Source of the DNA: an uncultured Corynebacterium sp.
GTDB lineage: Bacteria; Actinomycetota; Actinomycetes; Mycobacteriales; Mycobacteriaceae
Reading direction: 5' to 3'
DNA length: 64,000 nt
NCBI RefSeq assembly: GCF_946222835.1
Contig: NZ_CAMIHD010000005.1
Span: 1-64,000, forward strand
The notes beneath the pieces are model-generated. The model was not told where the DNA came from and did no database searches. It was given only the letters and a program-made list of their open reading frames with translations. Below, piece after piece: positions 46,331 to 56,356 of the stretch; within the stretch, counting starts at the first letter, position 1; each line of letters begins with the position of its first letter. A program made the translations under genes and the position numbers.

Positions 46331-47218
46331 ATGAGCACTCCTGCAGAATCCACATGGATCGACGTGACCGGCGGCTATGCCCTAACTATTGATGACGGTG
46401 CAATCCATGCCCGCAATGCAAAAGGCAAACAGCTGAAATCCGTGCCCGCGAAGGTGAAGAAGACCGAGCAATACCTCGAGCTGGATAACCTGCTCACGTG
46501 GCTAAAAAGCCACGACGAAGAATGCGGCACTCAGGTGGAAACATGGCTGCTGCGCTCGTTACCAGTTCCCGCTACTGTCATTGCGGCAGTGTGGCGAGAT
46601 GAAGCGTGGCAGTCCTGGCTGCGCGACCTCATCATCCAACCAGCAGACGGTGACGGCGAAACAGGCTTCCTGCGAGACGCGACCGAAGAGGACGGACAAG
46701 TAAAGCTCGGCATCGTGGACATGGACGGCGAAACCCGCAGCATCGAAGCAGCTGAGATTCTCATCCCGCACCCGGTGCTGCTGGACGATCTGGACGAGCT
46801 GCGCGAATTCGCCGCGGACCTCGGCGTGGAGCAGCGCTTCGACCAGCTCCAGCGCGCGGTGTACGCGATGCCCGATCCGCTGCAGGACGAGGCAACTACT
46901 GCCCTGCGTACCTGGGAAGACGCATACTTCGAACAGATTCGCTTCGCAACAAGGCACGCTCGCTCGCTCGGGTACAGCATTAAAGGCGGGTACGCGGCAA
47001 CCCGCATCTACGAAGGCGGCCATGTTGTGGAGGCAGCATACTGGCTCGGCGCGGAAGAGAACCCCGAAGTGGAGACGTACACAGGCGAGCTGTCGTGGGA
47101 GATCGACGGCGAGATCGTCCCCGTGTGCAAGGTTGGCCCCGTCGCCTACAGCGAAGGTGTACGTATGGCCACGCAAATCTACGCTGGCCGCACCATTGAG
47201 GACGGCGACAATGAGTGA
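46331..47218 (+). CDS. DUF4132 (MolR/YehI-type) domain protein
   Basis: 295 residues that fit the C-terminal domain of DUF4132 proteins: GGYALTIDDGAIHARNAKGKQLKSVP at 14-39, TWLLRSLPVPATVIAAVW near 75, GIVDMDGET near 133, IPHPVLLDDLDELREFAADLGVEQ near 152. E. coli YehI has this domain at the end of a protein of about 1,200 residues, so this is a short stand-alone form. ATG at 46331 is used; GTG at 46307 would add eight residues. Its stop overlaps the next start by 8 nt. First gene of the cassette. Confidence 0.82.
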   Translation: MSTPAESTWIDVTGGYALTIDDGAIHARNAKGKQLKSVPAKVKKTEQYLELDNLLTWLKSHDEECGTQVETWLLRSLPVPATVIAAVWRDEAWQSWLRDLIIQPADGDGETGFLRDATEEDGQVKLGIVDMDGETRSIEAAEILIPHPVLLDDLDELREFAADLGVEQRFDQLQRAVYAMPDPLQDEATTALRTWEDAYFEQIRFATRHARSLGYSIKGGYAATRIYEGGHVVEAAYWLGAEENPEVETYTGELSWEIDGEIVPVCKVGPVAYSEGVRMATQIYAGRTIEDGDNE

Positions 47219-50200
47219 TACCCACACCCGCCTCGTGCAAGGAGGTATTACCCAGTCATCTGATTCTGCCTCGTCTCCGCTCGTCGCTGCGACTTTCACG
47301 CACCGCCTGCTGCCAAAGCGCACCATTGTCAGACTCGTTCCCGAGCCACTTTTGGAAGCAGAGAAAGCCGCCCTCGCAGTAACGGAGCTTGAGCTGAAAG
47401 AACAGACTCATGTCGGTCATGTTCGCCGGCGCGCAGTCGGCTTCCCTGAGTGGCCTATCCTCAACGATCCTGACAATGCGCAGCATGCGCTCGACCTCGT
47501 CGCCGACTTGAAACGACTTTCCAAGCGGGCCCGATCCAAGCCGGGTGCGGTGAAGACAGAGATCAACACACTCGCAGACAAACTCGATGCCAGCGCCCCG
47601 CACTTTCTGCCGACATTCCTGGAAGAAGCCGGCCGCATCTTCTTGGAAGCGGGAAACACGTCGTACGCATCGCAGATGTTCACGAAGGCGCGCGAAGTTG
47701 AGCGTCGGCACGCATTGCTTATCGACGAAGAGCGCCACCGTGATGTCATGATGGAATTCGCCTTTGCGGGGGCGATCTCCGTGAAGGAACTCACTGCGGA
47801 GTCCACGCACTTGGCTGAGCGGTTGGAACCTGCAGAGGCATACGAGCGGTTCCGCACACTGTGTCTGGAACGTGTCCGCGGTGGCCTCACTCCCTATTCC
47901 GGGATGAAGAAAGACCTGGCGAAGCTGGCCAAAGCGGCGGGACTGAAACCCGCCGACGAGGAAGCTGCACTGGCCGCAGTTCTGCTGCGGGTACCCTCCA
48001 TCCTGCGCGCTAATCAGAAGTTCTGGAAGGATTACAAGACCGCGATCCGCAAAGCGGCCAAACAGGACGAGACGCTGCAAACTCACTTGTTGACGATGTC
48101 GCCGGAAGAAATCAAAGTCGACGACTGGATCGATATTCTCCGCGGCAGCGGGGCTATCGAGCTCGTCAAGCAGGGCGAGCACCCTGATTTCGTCCGGCGC
48201 ATTGTGGGAATAGCCACTCGAATCTTGTGGGACACGGATAGCAATGAGAAACTCGCTCCGCTGCTCGACGAGATTCTTCCCCACGCCGGCTGCACAGCTA
48301 TCGCTGTGCCGGACGGTTGGCTGGACAAAGTCCCCGCAGAAGCGTGGGAGCAGTTGCTGAGCCATGACGTTGCCATCGATTTCACTAACAGTTTTCGCCT
48401 GGCCTACATCGACCTCAAAACCTGGGCGAGCCGTGAGAAACGGTCTCCACTCCCCTACCTTGCTACCAGCAAACAACTGCGGAAATACCTGTTCAAGGGC
48501 ATCGAGCGGACCCTTGAGCATTCCGACGAGATCACCGTCATAGCCACCGACCCGCACCTCCATCCCGTGGTGGTCGAGCTGCTCACGGAACGGGTCGAGT
48601 CCCTGGAATCGGCACCGCCGACGACGGACCGTTTGACCAAGGTTACCGACTTCGTCCGCCACTTTGAATTCGTCGACGACACCGAGATCCAAGGTCTACT
48701 CGGCCGCGTTCGGACATACCACGGAAACCTCGCCGAGGTGCTTGCGGAGACTCTGCGCCGCGGCCTTCCGGAAGAACTGGGTTGGCCCGAGTTCGAGAGT
48801 GCTTACGGGGAAAAATATGAACATGACCCGGCTAACTGGGTCGCGGCAAAAGACTGCTGGCCCGCAGTCGTGGTACACAACGACAAGCAACTCGCTCTTG
48901 TCGTCGGCGAGTCCACCACCGAGATTCAGAATTGGACGGGTGAACCAATCAAGGACGTCACCGAAGCCGACGGCCAAATCGCTATTGTGACCCGGCACCG
49001 TTCCGCTACCGGGACCAAAATCAGCTGGTCCGGTGCGCGTGAACCGTTAGATATCAAGGTGTCGCATTTCCCTCACACTGCAGGTCTCAAGGCCTCTGTC
49101 CCCATTCCCGGCGGTCGTCTCCTCGGAGAGAGTGTGGTCGTACGGCCCGACCAGCCCGCATGGAGCTTCAACACCAGGCAGATCTTCGTTGAAGGTGGCC
49201 GTTTCTGGGTGCTCAATGACGAAGAGAAGATCATCGAGATTGACCCCGACACCGGGGCACCCGGCAGCGAATCAATGCCTGACTGGTTTGAGCAGCAGTG
49301 CCGCCGCCACCCCGACCTCGTGTTCAATCCTCTCACCTCCCAGTTGCGGCCTGTCTGCGAGGAGACGGAGAAGTCCCCGTTTTCCACGGCGGACGGCTAC
49401 CACCGGCACGCGGTCTTCCGCCGGGAGGGCGACCCGGAGTTCGCCCTCATTGTCGACGCGGACGGCGCCGAATTCACGGTGACGGGCGAGCTCGCTCGCT
49501 CGGTCTTGGGTGTCATTCGCTTGCCCAATGGGCAGCCACGCATTCTGTCGACATCGAGACAAGGCACGTGGCTGATCGACCCGTCGGATGGAATGCCCAC
49601 ACTTTCCTACGGCCTCGGGTTCAGCAGCGCGATGTGGTGGCACCACACCAGGCAGCGTGATCCCGAGGTCAGCACCAAGCTGCGCGCGATCACGGCCGAT
49701 GACCTGAGCATAGTGCTTGAGCGCTGTACTGATTTCGACGTCAACGATGATCCTGCCGATACCGTCGGACACCTACTGGACATCGATAATTACGCGGTGA
49801 ACCACGCAATCGCGCAGCATGCCGCAGCCCTGACACGGTCATGGCCGGAGGTTCGGATATCGCCTGATGCAGCTGTGACCAGAACACTTGCTATTCAAGA
49901 GCACAAAAACATCCTCCTTTCCGCGATGGTTCACCGGTGGGACGATATCGACGCTCTCAGCGTCTGGCACGGGGCAGCAAGGCTCGGCTTGACCGACAGA
50001 GAATTGCCGCCGAAGCCGGATTCCTGGAGGGTCAGTAGGAATAACTGGATAGAGCTGCTAGGCTGCGCCGACGCATTGCTCGCGCTCGCGGCCATGCCTG
50101 GTCGCACGCTCGAGGAAGCCCACGCCCTCAAGGAGCTGTGGGTCCTGCTGAGGGATGCGAATCTCCTGTCGGCTGAGCACTTGACCATCGACCACCTGTT

Positions 50201-51755
50201 GAACAACGGACGCTACCGGGATCTCCACACGAAGTTCCCGCCGCTGACGTTGCCCGGAGGAAAGTACTATGGGAACAAGTTCATGGTCGTGCGTGCCGAC
50301 GGAGGAGACCCCATCACTATTGACGGCCACACTCTCAAGCTTGAAAGCCGGCGAGAAATCATGCCTTCACGCACGGATCTTGAGCCAGTTTTCGACGCAC
50401 TCATCGAGCGTCTCCGCGACAACGGCCCGCAATCGTGGTCGCCAGAACCTGGTGAAGCTTTCGCCGCGGCCACCGGAGCTCCTGTGGTTGAAGCACATTT
50501 GATCATGGCCGGCTTCCCGAACTTCCACGCATATGAAACGAATTTCATCCCCAAGGATGTGCGCACAGCAATGGTAATCAAGGTCGCTGAAGCAGAAGAA
50601 GCCAGAAGCAGGTTGAGCAGATACGACGGGCATTTCTTGGGTGTGCTCGCCGCAGGCATCCCGGACGATGCAGCATCTGTCCTGGACAACGGTTTAGATG
50701 CCCAGGCGATGGCAGAGTACTGGTCCGAGCATGGCCCCGCAGCGCCGCTGCAACTGCCAGAAGACCTCGCTGCCCGGAAACCAAAGGAGCTGTCCACACG
50801 AATTCTTCTCAACGTCCTCGACGGCAACCACGACGATTGTTGGGACTCAAGAGTCGAATCTCTACTTTGGCTGGCCAACGAGGTGGACATGTCCGACCCA
50901 GTCCGCAGCACCTTGGCCGAAGTCGCAGAGGATCTGGTCAAATCCCCCGATGGGCACCAAGATATTCACCTCGGTACTCTCATGGCGTATTGGGACACCG
51001 CCCGCAGCCTCAACCGGCCTATCAGAAAACTTGAAGACCCCAACGATCCGATCTATCAATCAGGACGCTTCACATTTACAGAGGGATCCTGGCCCGGTGC
51101 CGGCTCAATCAGCGTCAATCTGAGCGACATCACCGACGCAGATGATCCTGACCTGCAGCAGGCCATCGATCTTGCCGTCATGTGCACCGGCTCCACAAGT
51201 GATCTCTGGACCCTGAAACTGTTGTTGCAGGGCAGTCTGTCTGCTTATGCAAAGTGGCTGCGCGAACCAGGCGACGGCGATCCGCACGATCCGCTCGCCG
51301 TCGTGCCCGAGCTCGTGGAAGAAGTGGCCTCCACTTTGAACGTGAGCGAGAATGCCGCCGTGTACTACCTGCAGCTTCTTTCCTGGCCGGACCCGACGGA
51401 CGCGAATGTGCGCCGTTGGAACGAATGGAAGAAAGCCGACATCACCAACGCCGGCGCAGAATTGGTCGATGCGGGCGTCGTCGTTGAGGCGAAACGGTCC
51501 CGCGCCAAAAGAAAGTACTTCTTGCCTGGCGGTTGGACGGAAGGACAGCCTCCGCACCTACCGATCGAAACGTGGAAGACGGAGCCCTTTGGCATTTTCA
51601 AACTAGGCGCACGCAGCAAGGCCGAACCTCTTCTCAATGTGTCGGTGGCTCCACTGCCGCCATCGGAATGGTTCACTGCTTGTTGGGAGCGCTCCCAGGG
51701 CGAGGACGCGCCGCAATTCGAAGAGTTGGAAACGAACCGTAGGAGTCGCCGATGA
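47211..51755 (+). CDS. Giant cassette protein 1 (1,514 aa)
   Basis: No catalytic domain was recognised. The N-terminal 300 residues are helical repeats (SASQMFTKAREVERRHAL, FEEAGRIF-like), TPR-like in look. The middle (about 600-860) has beta-rich segments with Trp and Gly (WSFNTRQIFVEGGRFWVLNDEEKIIEIDPDTG) like a propeller. The C-terminus (about 1400-1514) is conserved in the next gene and ends WFTACWERSQGEDAPQFEEL. Paralogue of the downstream 1,534-aa protein along its whole length. Likely a scaffold or substrate-binding partner of the MoxR ATPase. Overlaps the next gene by ATGA. Confidence 0.8.
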   Translation: MSDTHTRLVQGGITQSSDSASSPLVAATFTHRLLPKRTIVRLVPEPLLEAEKAALAVTELELKEQTHVGHVRRRAVGFPEWPILNDPDNAQHALDLVADLKRLSKRARSKPGAVKTEINTLADKLDASAPHFLPTFLEEAGRIFLEAGNTSYASQMFTKAREVERRHALLIDEERHRDVMMEFAFAGAISVKELTAESTHLAERLEPAEAYERFRTLCLERVRGGLTPYSGMKKDLAKLAKAAGLKPADEEAALAAVLLRVPSILRANQKFWKDYKTAIRKAAKQDETLQTHLLTMSPEEIKVDDWIDILRGSGAIELVKQGEHPDFVRRIVGIATRILWDTDSNEKLAPLLDEILPHAGCTAIAVPDGWLDKVPAEAWEQLLSHDVAIDFTNSFRLAYIDLKTWASREKRSPLPYLATSKQLRKYLFKGIERTLEHSDEITVIATDPHLHPVVVELLTERVESLESAPPTTDRLTKVTDFVRHFEFVDDTEIQGLLGRVRTYHGNLAEVLAETLRRGLPEELGWPEFESAYGEKYEHDPANWVAAKDCWPAVVVHNDKQLALVVGESTTEIQNWTGEPIKDVTEADGQIAIVTRHRSATGTKISWSGAREPLDIKVSHFPHTAGLKASVPIPGGRLLGESVVVRPDQPAWSFNTRQIFVEGGRFWVLNDEEKIIEIDPDTGAPGSESMPDWFEQQCRRHPDLVFNPLTSQLRPVCEETEKSPFSTADGYHRHAVFRREGDPEFALIVDADGAEFTVTGELARSVLGVIRLPNGQPRILSTSRQGTWLIDPSDGMPTLSYGLGFSSAMWWHHTRQRDPEVSTKLRAITADDLSIVLERCTDFDVNDDPADTVGHLLDIDNYAVNHAIAQHAAALTRSWPEVRISPDAAVTRTLAIQEHKNILLSAMVHRWDDIDALSVWHGAARLGLTDRELPPKPDSWRVSRNNWIELLGCADALLALAAMPGRTLEEAHALKELWVLLRDANLLSAEHLTIDHLLNNGRYRDLHTKFPPLTLPGGKYYGNKFMVVRADGGDPITIDGHTLKLESRREIMPSRTDLEPVFDALIERLRDNGPQSWSPEPGEAFAAATGAPVVEAHLIMAGFPNFHAYETNFIPKDVRTAMVIKVAEAEEARSRLSRYDGHFLGVLAAGIPDDAASVLDNGLDAQAMAEYWSEHGPAAPLQLPEDLAARKPKELSTRILLNVLDGNHDDCWDSRVESLLWLANEVDMSDPVRSTLAEVAEDLVKSPDGHQDIHLGTLMAYWDTARSLNRPIRKLEDPNDPIYQSGRFTFTEGSWPGAGSISVNLSDITDADDPDLQQAIDLAVMCTGSTSDLWTLKLLLQGSLSAYAKWLREPGDGDPHDPLAVVPELVEEVASTLNVSENAAVYYLQLLSWPDPTDANVRRWNEWKKADITNAGAELVDAGVVVEAKRSRAKRKYFLPGGWTEGQPPHLPIETWKTEPFGIFKLGARSKAEPLLNVSVAPLPPSEWFTACWERSQGEDAPQFEELETNRRSRR

Positions 51756-54700
51756 CATTCGAGGACAGCACACGCCTTAACCTTGGGGGCATCACGAAGA
51801 CTGCGACGGACAGCTCGGTGCCGCTCGTGGCGGCTTCATTCACCCACGCAGCACTTTCCGGCCGCACGATCGTTCAGCTCGCACCCGAGCCGCTGGCACA
51901 AGCCGAAGAATTGGCGCTCGGAGTCACCGGGCTCGAGCCGGCCGGCCGTGTAGAGGTGGGCCACACACGGCGGCGGGCGATCGGCTTTCCCGCATGGCCA
52001 ATTCTCAACGACCCCGAGAACGCACATCACGCGCTCAACCTCGTCGCCGATTTGGAGCGCGCAGGCAAATACGCGGACAGCAAGCCGAAGCAATTCAAGG
52101 ACTCGATAGCCGCTTTAGCCGACAAACTCGACAACAGCGCGCCGCACTTCCTCCCCACCTTCTTCGAGGAAGCAGGGCGGATCTTCATCGCCGCGGATAA
52201 CGGTAAGCTCGCCGCGCAGATGTTCACGCAGGCTCGTGACGCGGAGCGCCGCCATTCGCTGCCTATTGACAAAACCCGCCACGCCGAAGCCGTCCTGGAA
52301 TTCGCCTATGCCGGGGCGCTGAGCACCAAGGAACTGGGCAACGAAGCGAAACGGCTGGCGGAACAACTCGAACCGGAGGAGGCGTACCGCGCGTACCGCA
52401 CCTTGTGCGTGGAGCGCGTGCGTGGCGGGATGAGCCCGCACGCCGGCATGAAGAAAGAGCTGGCGAAACTGGCGAAGGCCGCTGACTTAGACACCGCTGA
52501 GGAGGAAGTCGGCGTCGTGCGCGACCTGCTGCGCGCCCCGTCGATCCACCTGGCCGGCGCGCATTTCTGGAAGAACTACGAGAAGGCTATCTGCCGCGCC
52601 GTCGAGGACGACCCCTCGCTCACTGACCGCCTGCTCACCCTGTTCCCGCGGAACGTGGACACCGACCCGTGGCTGCACCTGCTGGATGCCGCGGGCGCGC
52701 TCGACGTGGTCAAAGACGGCGTGCACCCGGACTTCGTGCCCGGCCTCCTCCTGTTTGAGTCGCAGTGGACGAAATGGCCGCATACGTCCTCGACCCAGTT
52801 GGCACCGGTTCTCGCGGACATCCTCCCCCATGCAGGTCTCAGCACCGTCACCGTGCCTAAAGACCGTCTCCATTTCCTGCCCGCGTCAGCCGTCGAGCAG
52901 GTTCTCGCGAACGGACTGACCTTCTCGTTCTCTCACGCACCAGTGCAACCGGACGTCGACCTCGCCAGGTGGGCACGCCTTCCAGAGCGCGCACCGCTGC
53001 CTCACCTCATGGCGGACGAATCGCTGCGAGGAGCTGTCATTCTGGGGATCAAGAATGCGATGGGCCATCCCGAGGTCGTGGAAGTGCTCACCGCCGACCC
53101 GCACGTCAGGACGTTGGTGGTGGAGCTGCTCACGGGGATCGTCGACAAGCTTGAAGCGGGAGTGCCGACCGTCGACCACCTCACGTACGCCACCACATTC
53201 GTCCGCGGCTTCGAGCTCGTCGACGACGAGGAGATTCAGGCTCTCCTCGACCGAGTGCGTGCGATTCACCGCGATCCGGCTGTGCCGCTGGCCGAATCCT
53301 TGCGCCGCGGCCTGCCCGATGAGCTCGGCTGGCCTGAATTGGAGCAGTTCGACGGGAAGTACGGGGAGCCGATTCAGCTCTCTTTGTGGCGAGACCCCGC
53401 AGATTGTTGGCCCGGCGTCATCGTGAGAGAAGATACCCGCGCTACCTACCTGCGCGGCCGCACCGCCACCGAGATTCCCAACTGGACCGGCGAGAAGCTC
53501 TTTAGCGCCGTGGAAATCGACGGCCAATTCGGCCTCGCCACCTACACCAACTCGAATCCGCGGCTGTGGTGGGACGATACCCCCAAGGGCATGTCCAGCG
53601 CATGGAAACATTTTTCGTACGACGGTCTCACCGCCTCGGTCCCGGTGCCCGGCGCGCGTATCTTCGGCGCCGACACGATGATGCGCCCCGGCCATTCCAC
53701 CTTGGCGAGCGGCAGCGAGCATTTCTTCGTCGACGGCGACCGGGTATGGCTCGTCGAACGCTCCCCGCTTGACGACGTCTCCCATGTGGTAGAAGTCGAT
53801 CCAGCCACCGGGGCCACTGGCCGCGAGAGTTTGCCTGACTGGTTCGCCGAGCAGTGCCGCCGCCACCCAGATTTAGTGCTCGGCCCGCGGCGTTCTCAGC
53901 ACCGGCCGGTGGAGGACACGACCGAGGGATCGCACTTCTCCACCGCGGACGGATTCCACCGGCATGCCGTGTTCACCCGTCCCGACGACCCTGATTTCTG
54001 TTTGCTGGTCGATGCTGACGGAACCGAATTCACCGTCACCGGCGAGCACGCGCGCACAGTCATCGGCGCACTTCGCCGCCCCAACGGCGGACGGTGGATT
54101 CTCACTAATGAACGCATAGATGCTGTCGTTGTGGATCCGGATGACATGACCCCGGTGGCGGTGCGCGGCACGCGCTTCCACTCGAAGATGTTGTGGCACC
54201 ACTTCCGCGTGCGCGAGCCCGAGACAAGCGAGAAGCTGCGGAAGATCACTGCCGATGAGGTCCGTCCCCTGGTGGAACAGGCGCGTGGGAACGACGGCGG
54301 CGTCGATAAGCGTTTGTGCGAATTTGTCGGCGACGCACTCAATATTGCCGACCCGGTGCTGCGCTACGCGATTGCGTCCGTTGCACACGAGGCGGCGACG
54401 ACCTGGCCGCAGGAGAACACCGGCACGCGGGCGGAGGAGCTAACCGGGGCGCCGACGTTCGCCGAGCACCGTGACGTGCTCCGTCCCTTCACGTGGTCTC
54501 CCCTCGAGCGTTTCGACGCGATGGACATCTGGCAAGGCGCAGCAATCTTGGGAATGCACGACCGCTATGTCCCTGAGAAGGGGTACACCCACAACCGCGG
54601 CCTCGGCTCAAACGACTGGATGAAACTGCTCGGTCACGGCGATGGCTTGCTTGTTTCCGCGGCATCTCCCGGGCGTACCGCGGACGAAGTGCAGGCTCTG

Positions 54701-56356
54701 AAGGAGCTGTGGATTGTGCTGCGGGACGCCGGAGCGCTGGCAGCCGACAACCTCGTGTTTGAATCGTACGATTCTGGGCCGTATACGCCAGGAAGCAAGA
54801 AGCAGCTGCCGCCGCGGGCGGTGCGACTTGATCGCAGTGGTTCCCGCATCATCCCGGTTGTGTGTGTAGCTGGTGAGGAACCGATGACTGCGGACGGCAC
54901 ACCCCTGGAGCTATTGAGCCGAACTGGCATCGCGCCGTCACGCACAGACCTTGAACCGGTCTTCGACATGCTGCTCGCACGCATCGAGCAGGACGGGCCA
55001 CAGCCGTACTCAGCCTCTGTGGGCGAGGCTCTCGCCGCCGCAGCTAACGCCCCGCTTGCCGACGCCCACTTGATCGCCGCTGGTTTCCCTAATCTCTACT
55101 CCTTCAAGACTAATTTCGTGCCGAAGGATTTGCGCGCGGCCATGGGGCTGAAGGTCGACGAGCTCAAAGCAGCTAGAGACCGGTTGATAAACTTCGACGA
55201 CCACTTCGCGGCGATCCTGGCAGCCGGCCTGCCCGACAATGCGGAGGAGTTGCTGACCAGGGGCCCGGACACCGACGCCATGGCCCGGTACTGGTCAGAG
55301 CACGGGCCGGACTACCTGCCCGAGCTGCCGGCGCGCATCGCCGAGCGCATCCCAAAGATGCTGAAGGAGAACGTGCTGCAGAGCATTGCCGCCGGCCAGC
55401 ACCTCGACACCGACAATGCCGACGGCTGGGCCCAAGAGGTCGGCGCTCTGATCTGGCTTGCCAGTGAACTGGATATGACCGATCCGTTGCGCCCTGCGCT
55501 GGCTGATCATGCCGAGCGGCTGCACAACTCCCCGCGGGGCGTCGAGGCAATCAATGTCGCTATCGCCGGCGTCGGTGAGGACGATGACGCAATTCGCAGC
55601 GCGATCGGTGCGCCGAAACGCGCCGAAGGCGACACAGACCGCAAAGATCTGCAAGCCGGCCGGTTCACAGTTGAACAGCAATATGATGGGGATGTGATCT
55701 TCGTCGATCTCTCAGATGTCGAGGAGCCGTGCCGCGACCTGGATCTGGCGCGCGAATGGGCAAAGGACCGCCTTTTCGGCACCAGCAGGATGCGTGTTGC
55801 GGCGGTGGACCTCCGCACACACGGTGTCCTCACCGCCTACGCGGAATGGCTGAAGCAGCCGGGCAAGGGAGAGCCGCGCGACCCGCTCGTCTCCGCGCCC
55901 GATCTCGTGGCGACAGCGGCAAGCACATTGGGAGTCAGTGAGGATGCGGCCCGCTACTACCTGCAGCTGTTGGCGTGGCCCGACCCGACGGACAAGAATA
56001 TCCGCCGCTGGAACGCCTGGAAGAAGGCCGATATCGTCCGAGCCGGTTCCGAGCTCGTTGCCGCCGGTAAAGTTGTCGAAGGCAAGCGCCCCCGCTCAGG
56101 CCGCAGCTATTTCTTGCCCGGCGGATGGGTAGAAAAGGTGCACAAGTCAGACGGGCAGCTCCCGATCGAGGTATGGAAGCTACCCGCATTCGGCATCGAG
56201 CAAACTGGGCCCAAGGGAGAGTTCGAGCCGCAGCTGGGCATCGCGGTCGCACCCCTGCCGCCGACGGAATGGTTCGCTAAGTGCTGGGAGCGCTCCCAGA
56301 GCGACGACGCGCCGCAATTCGCGGAACTGGAGACCACGAGGAGGAGACGCCGATGA
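51752..56356 (+). CDS. Giant cassette protein 2 (1,534 aa)
   Basis: Paralogue of giant protein 1 from end to end. Shared landmarks include RRRA(V/I)GFP-WPILNDP-NA-HAL at about 68-90, PDELGWPELE near 520, PDWF-EQCRRHPDLV near 695, F(S)TADG(Y/F)HRHAVF, and WPDPTD-N-RRWN-WKKAD near 1400. Function unknown; no nucleotide-binding motif was seen. Its start overlaps the previous stop, and its stop overlaps the ATPase start (both ATGA). Long tandem paralogues in one operon suggest a hetero-oligomer or division of target range. Confidence 0.8.
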   Translation: MTFEDSTRLNLGGITKTATDSSVPLVAASFTHAALSGRTIVQLAPEPLAQAEELALGVTGLEPAGRVEVGHTRRRAIGFPAWPILNDPENAHHALNLVADLERAGKYADSKPKQFKDSIAALADKLDNSAPHFLPTFFEEAGRIFIAADNGKLAAQMFTQARDAERRHSLPIDKTRHAEAVLEFAYAGALSTKELGNEAKRLAEQLEPEEAYRAYRTLCVERVRGGMSPHAGMKKELAKLAKAADLDTAEEEVGVVRDLLRAPSIHLAGAHFWKNYEKAICRAVEDDPSLTDRLLTLFPRNVDTDPWLHLLDAAGALDVVKDGVHPDFVPGLLLFESQWTKWPHTSSTQLAPVLADILPHAGLSTVTVPKDRLHFLPASAVEQVLANGLTFSFSHAPVQPDVDLARWARLPERAPLPHLMADESLRGAVILGIKNAMGHPEVVEVLTADPHVRTLVVELLTGIVDKLEAGVPTVDHLTYATTFVRGFELVDDEEIQALLDRVRAIHRDPAVPLAESLRRGLPDELGWPELEQFDGKYGEPIQLSLWRDPADCWPGVIVREDTRATYLRGRTATEIPNWTGEKLFSAVEIDGQFGLATYTNSNPRLWWDDTPKGMSSAWKHFSYDGLTASVPVPGARIFGADTMMRPGHSTLASGSEHFFVDGDRVWLVERSPLDDVSHVVEVDPATGATGRESLPDWFAEQCRRHPDLVLGPRRSQHRPVEDTTEGSHFSTADGFHRHAVFTRPDDPDFCLLVDADGTEFTVTGEHARTVIGALRRPNGGRWILTNERIDAVVVDPDDMTPVAVRGTRFHSKMLWHHFRVREPETSEKLRKITADEVRPLVEQARGNDGGVDKRLCEFVGDALNIADPVLRYAIASVAHEAATTWPQENTGTRAEELTGAPTFAEHRDVLRPFTWSPLERFDAMDIWQGAAILGMHDRYVPEKGYTHNRGLGSNDWMKLLGHGDGLLVSAASPGRTADEVQALKELWIVLRDAGALAADNLVFESYDSGPYTPGSKKQLPPRAVRLDRSGSRIIPVVCVAGEEPMTADGTPLELLSRTGIAPSRTDLEPVFDMLLARIEQDGPQPYSASVGEALAAAANAPLADAHLIAAGFPNLYSFKTNFVPKDLRAAMGLKVDELKAARDRLINFDDHFAAILAAGLPDNAEELLTRGPDTDAMARYWSEHGPDYLPELPARIAERIPKMLKENVLQSIAAGQHLDTDNADGWAQEVGALIWLASELDMTDPLRPALADHAERLHNSPRGVEAINVAIAGVGEDDDAIRSAIGAPKRAEGDTDRKDLQAGRFTVEQQYDGDVIFVDLSDVEEPCRDLDLAREWAKDRLFGTSRMRVAAVDLRTHGVLTAYAEWLKQPGKGEPRDPLVSAPDLVATAASTLGVSEDAARYYLQLLAWPDPTDKNIRRWNAWKKADIVRAGSELVAAGKVVEGKRPRSGRSYFLPGGWVEKVHKSDGQLPIEVWKLPAFGIEQTGPKGEFEPQLGIAVAPLPPTEWFAKCWERSQSDDAPQFAELETTRRRRR

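Noticed and set aside
47256..48692. 478-codon open frame on minus, inside giant protein 1
   Set aside because: Antisense shadow of a high-GC gene; no promoter or recognisable domain.
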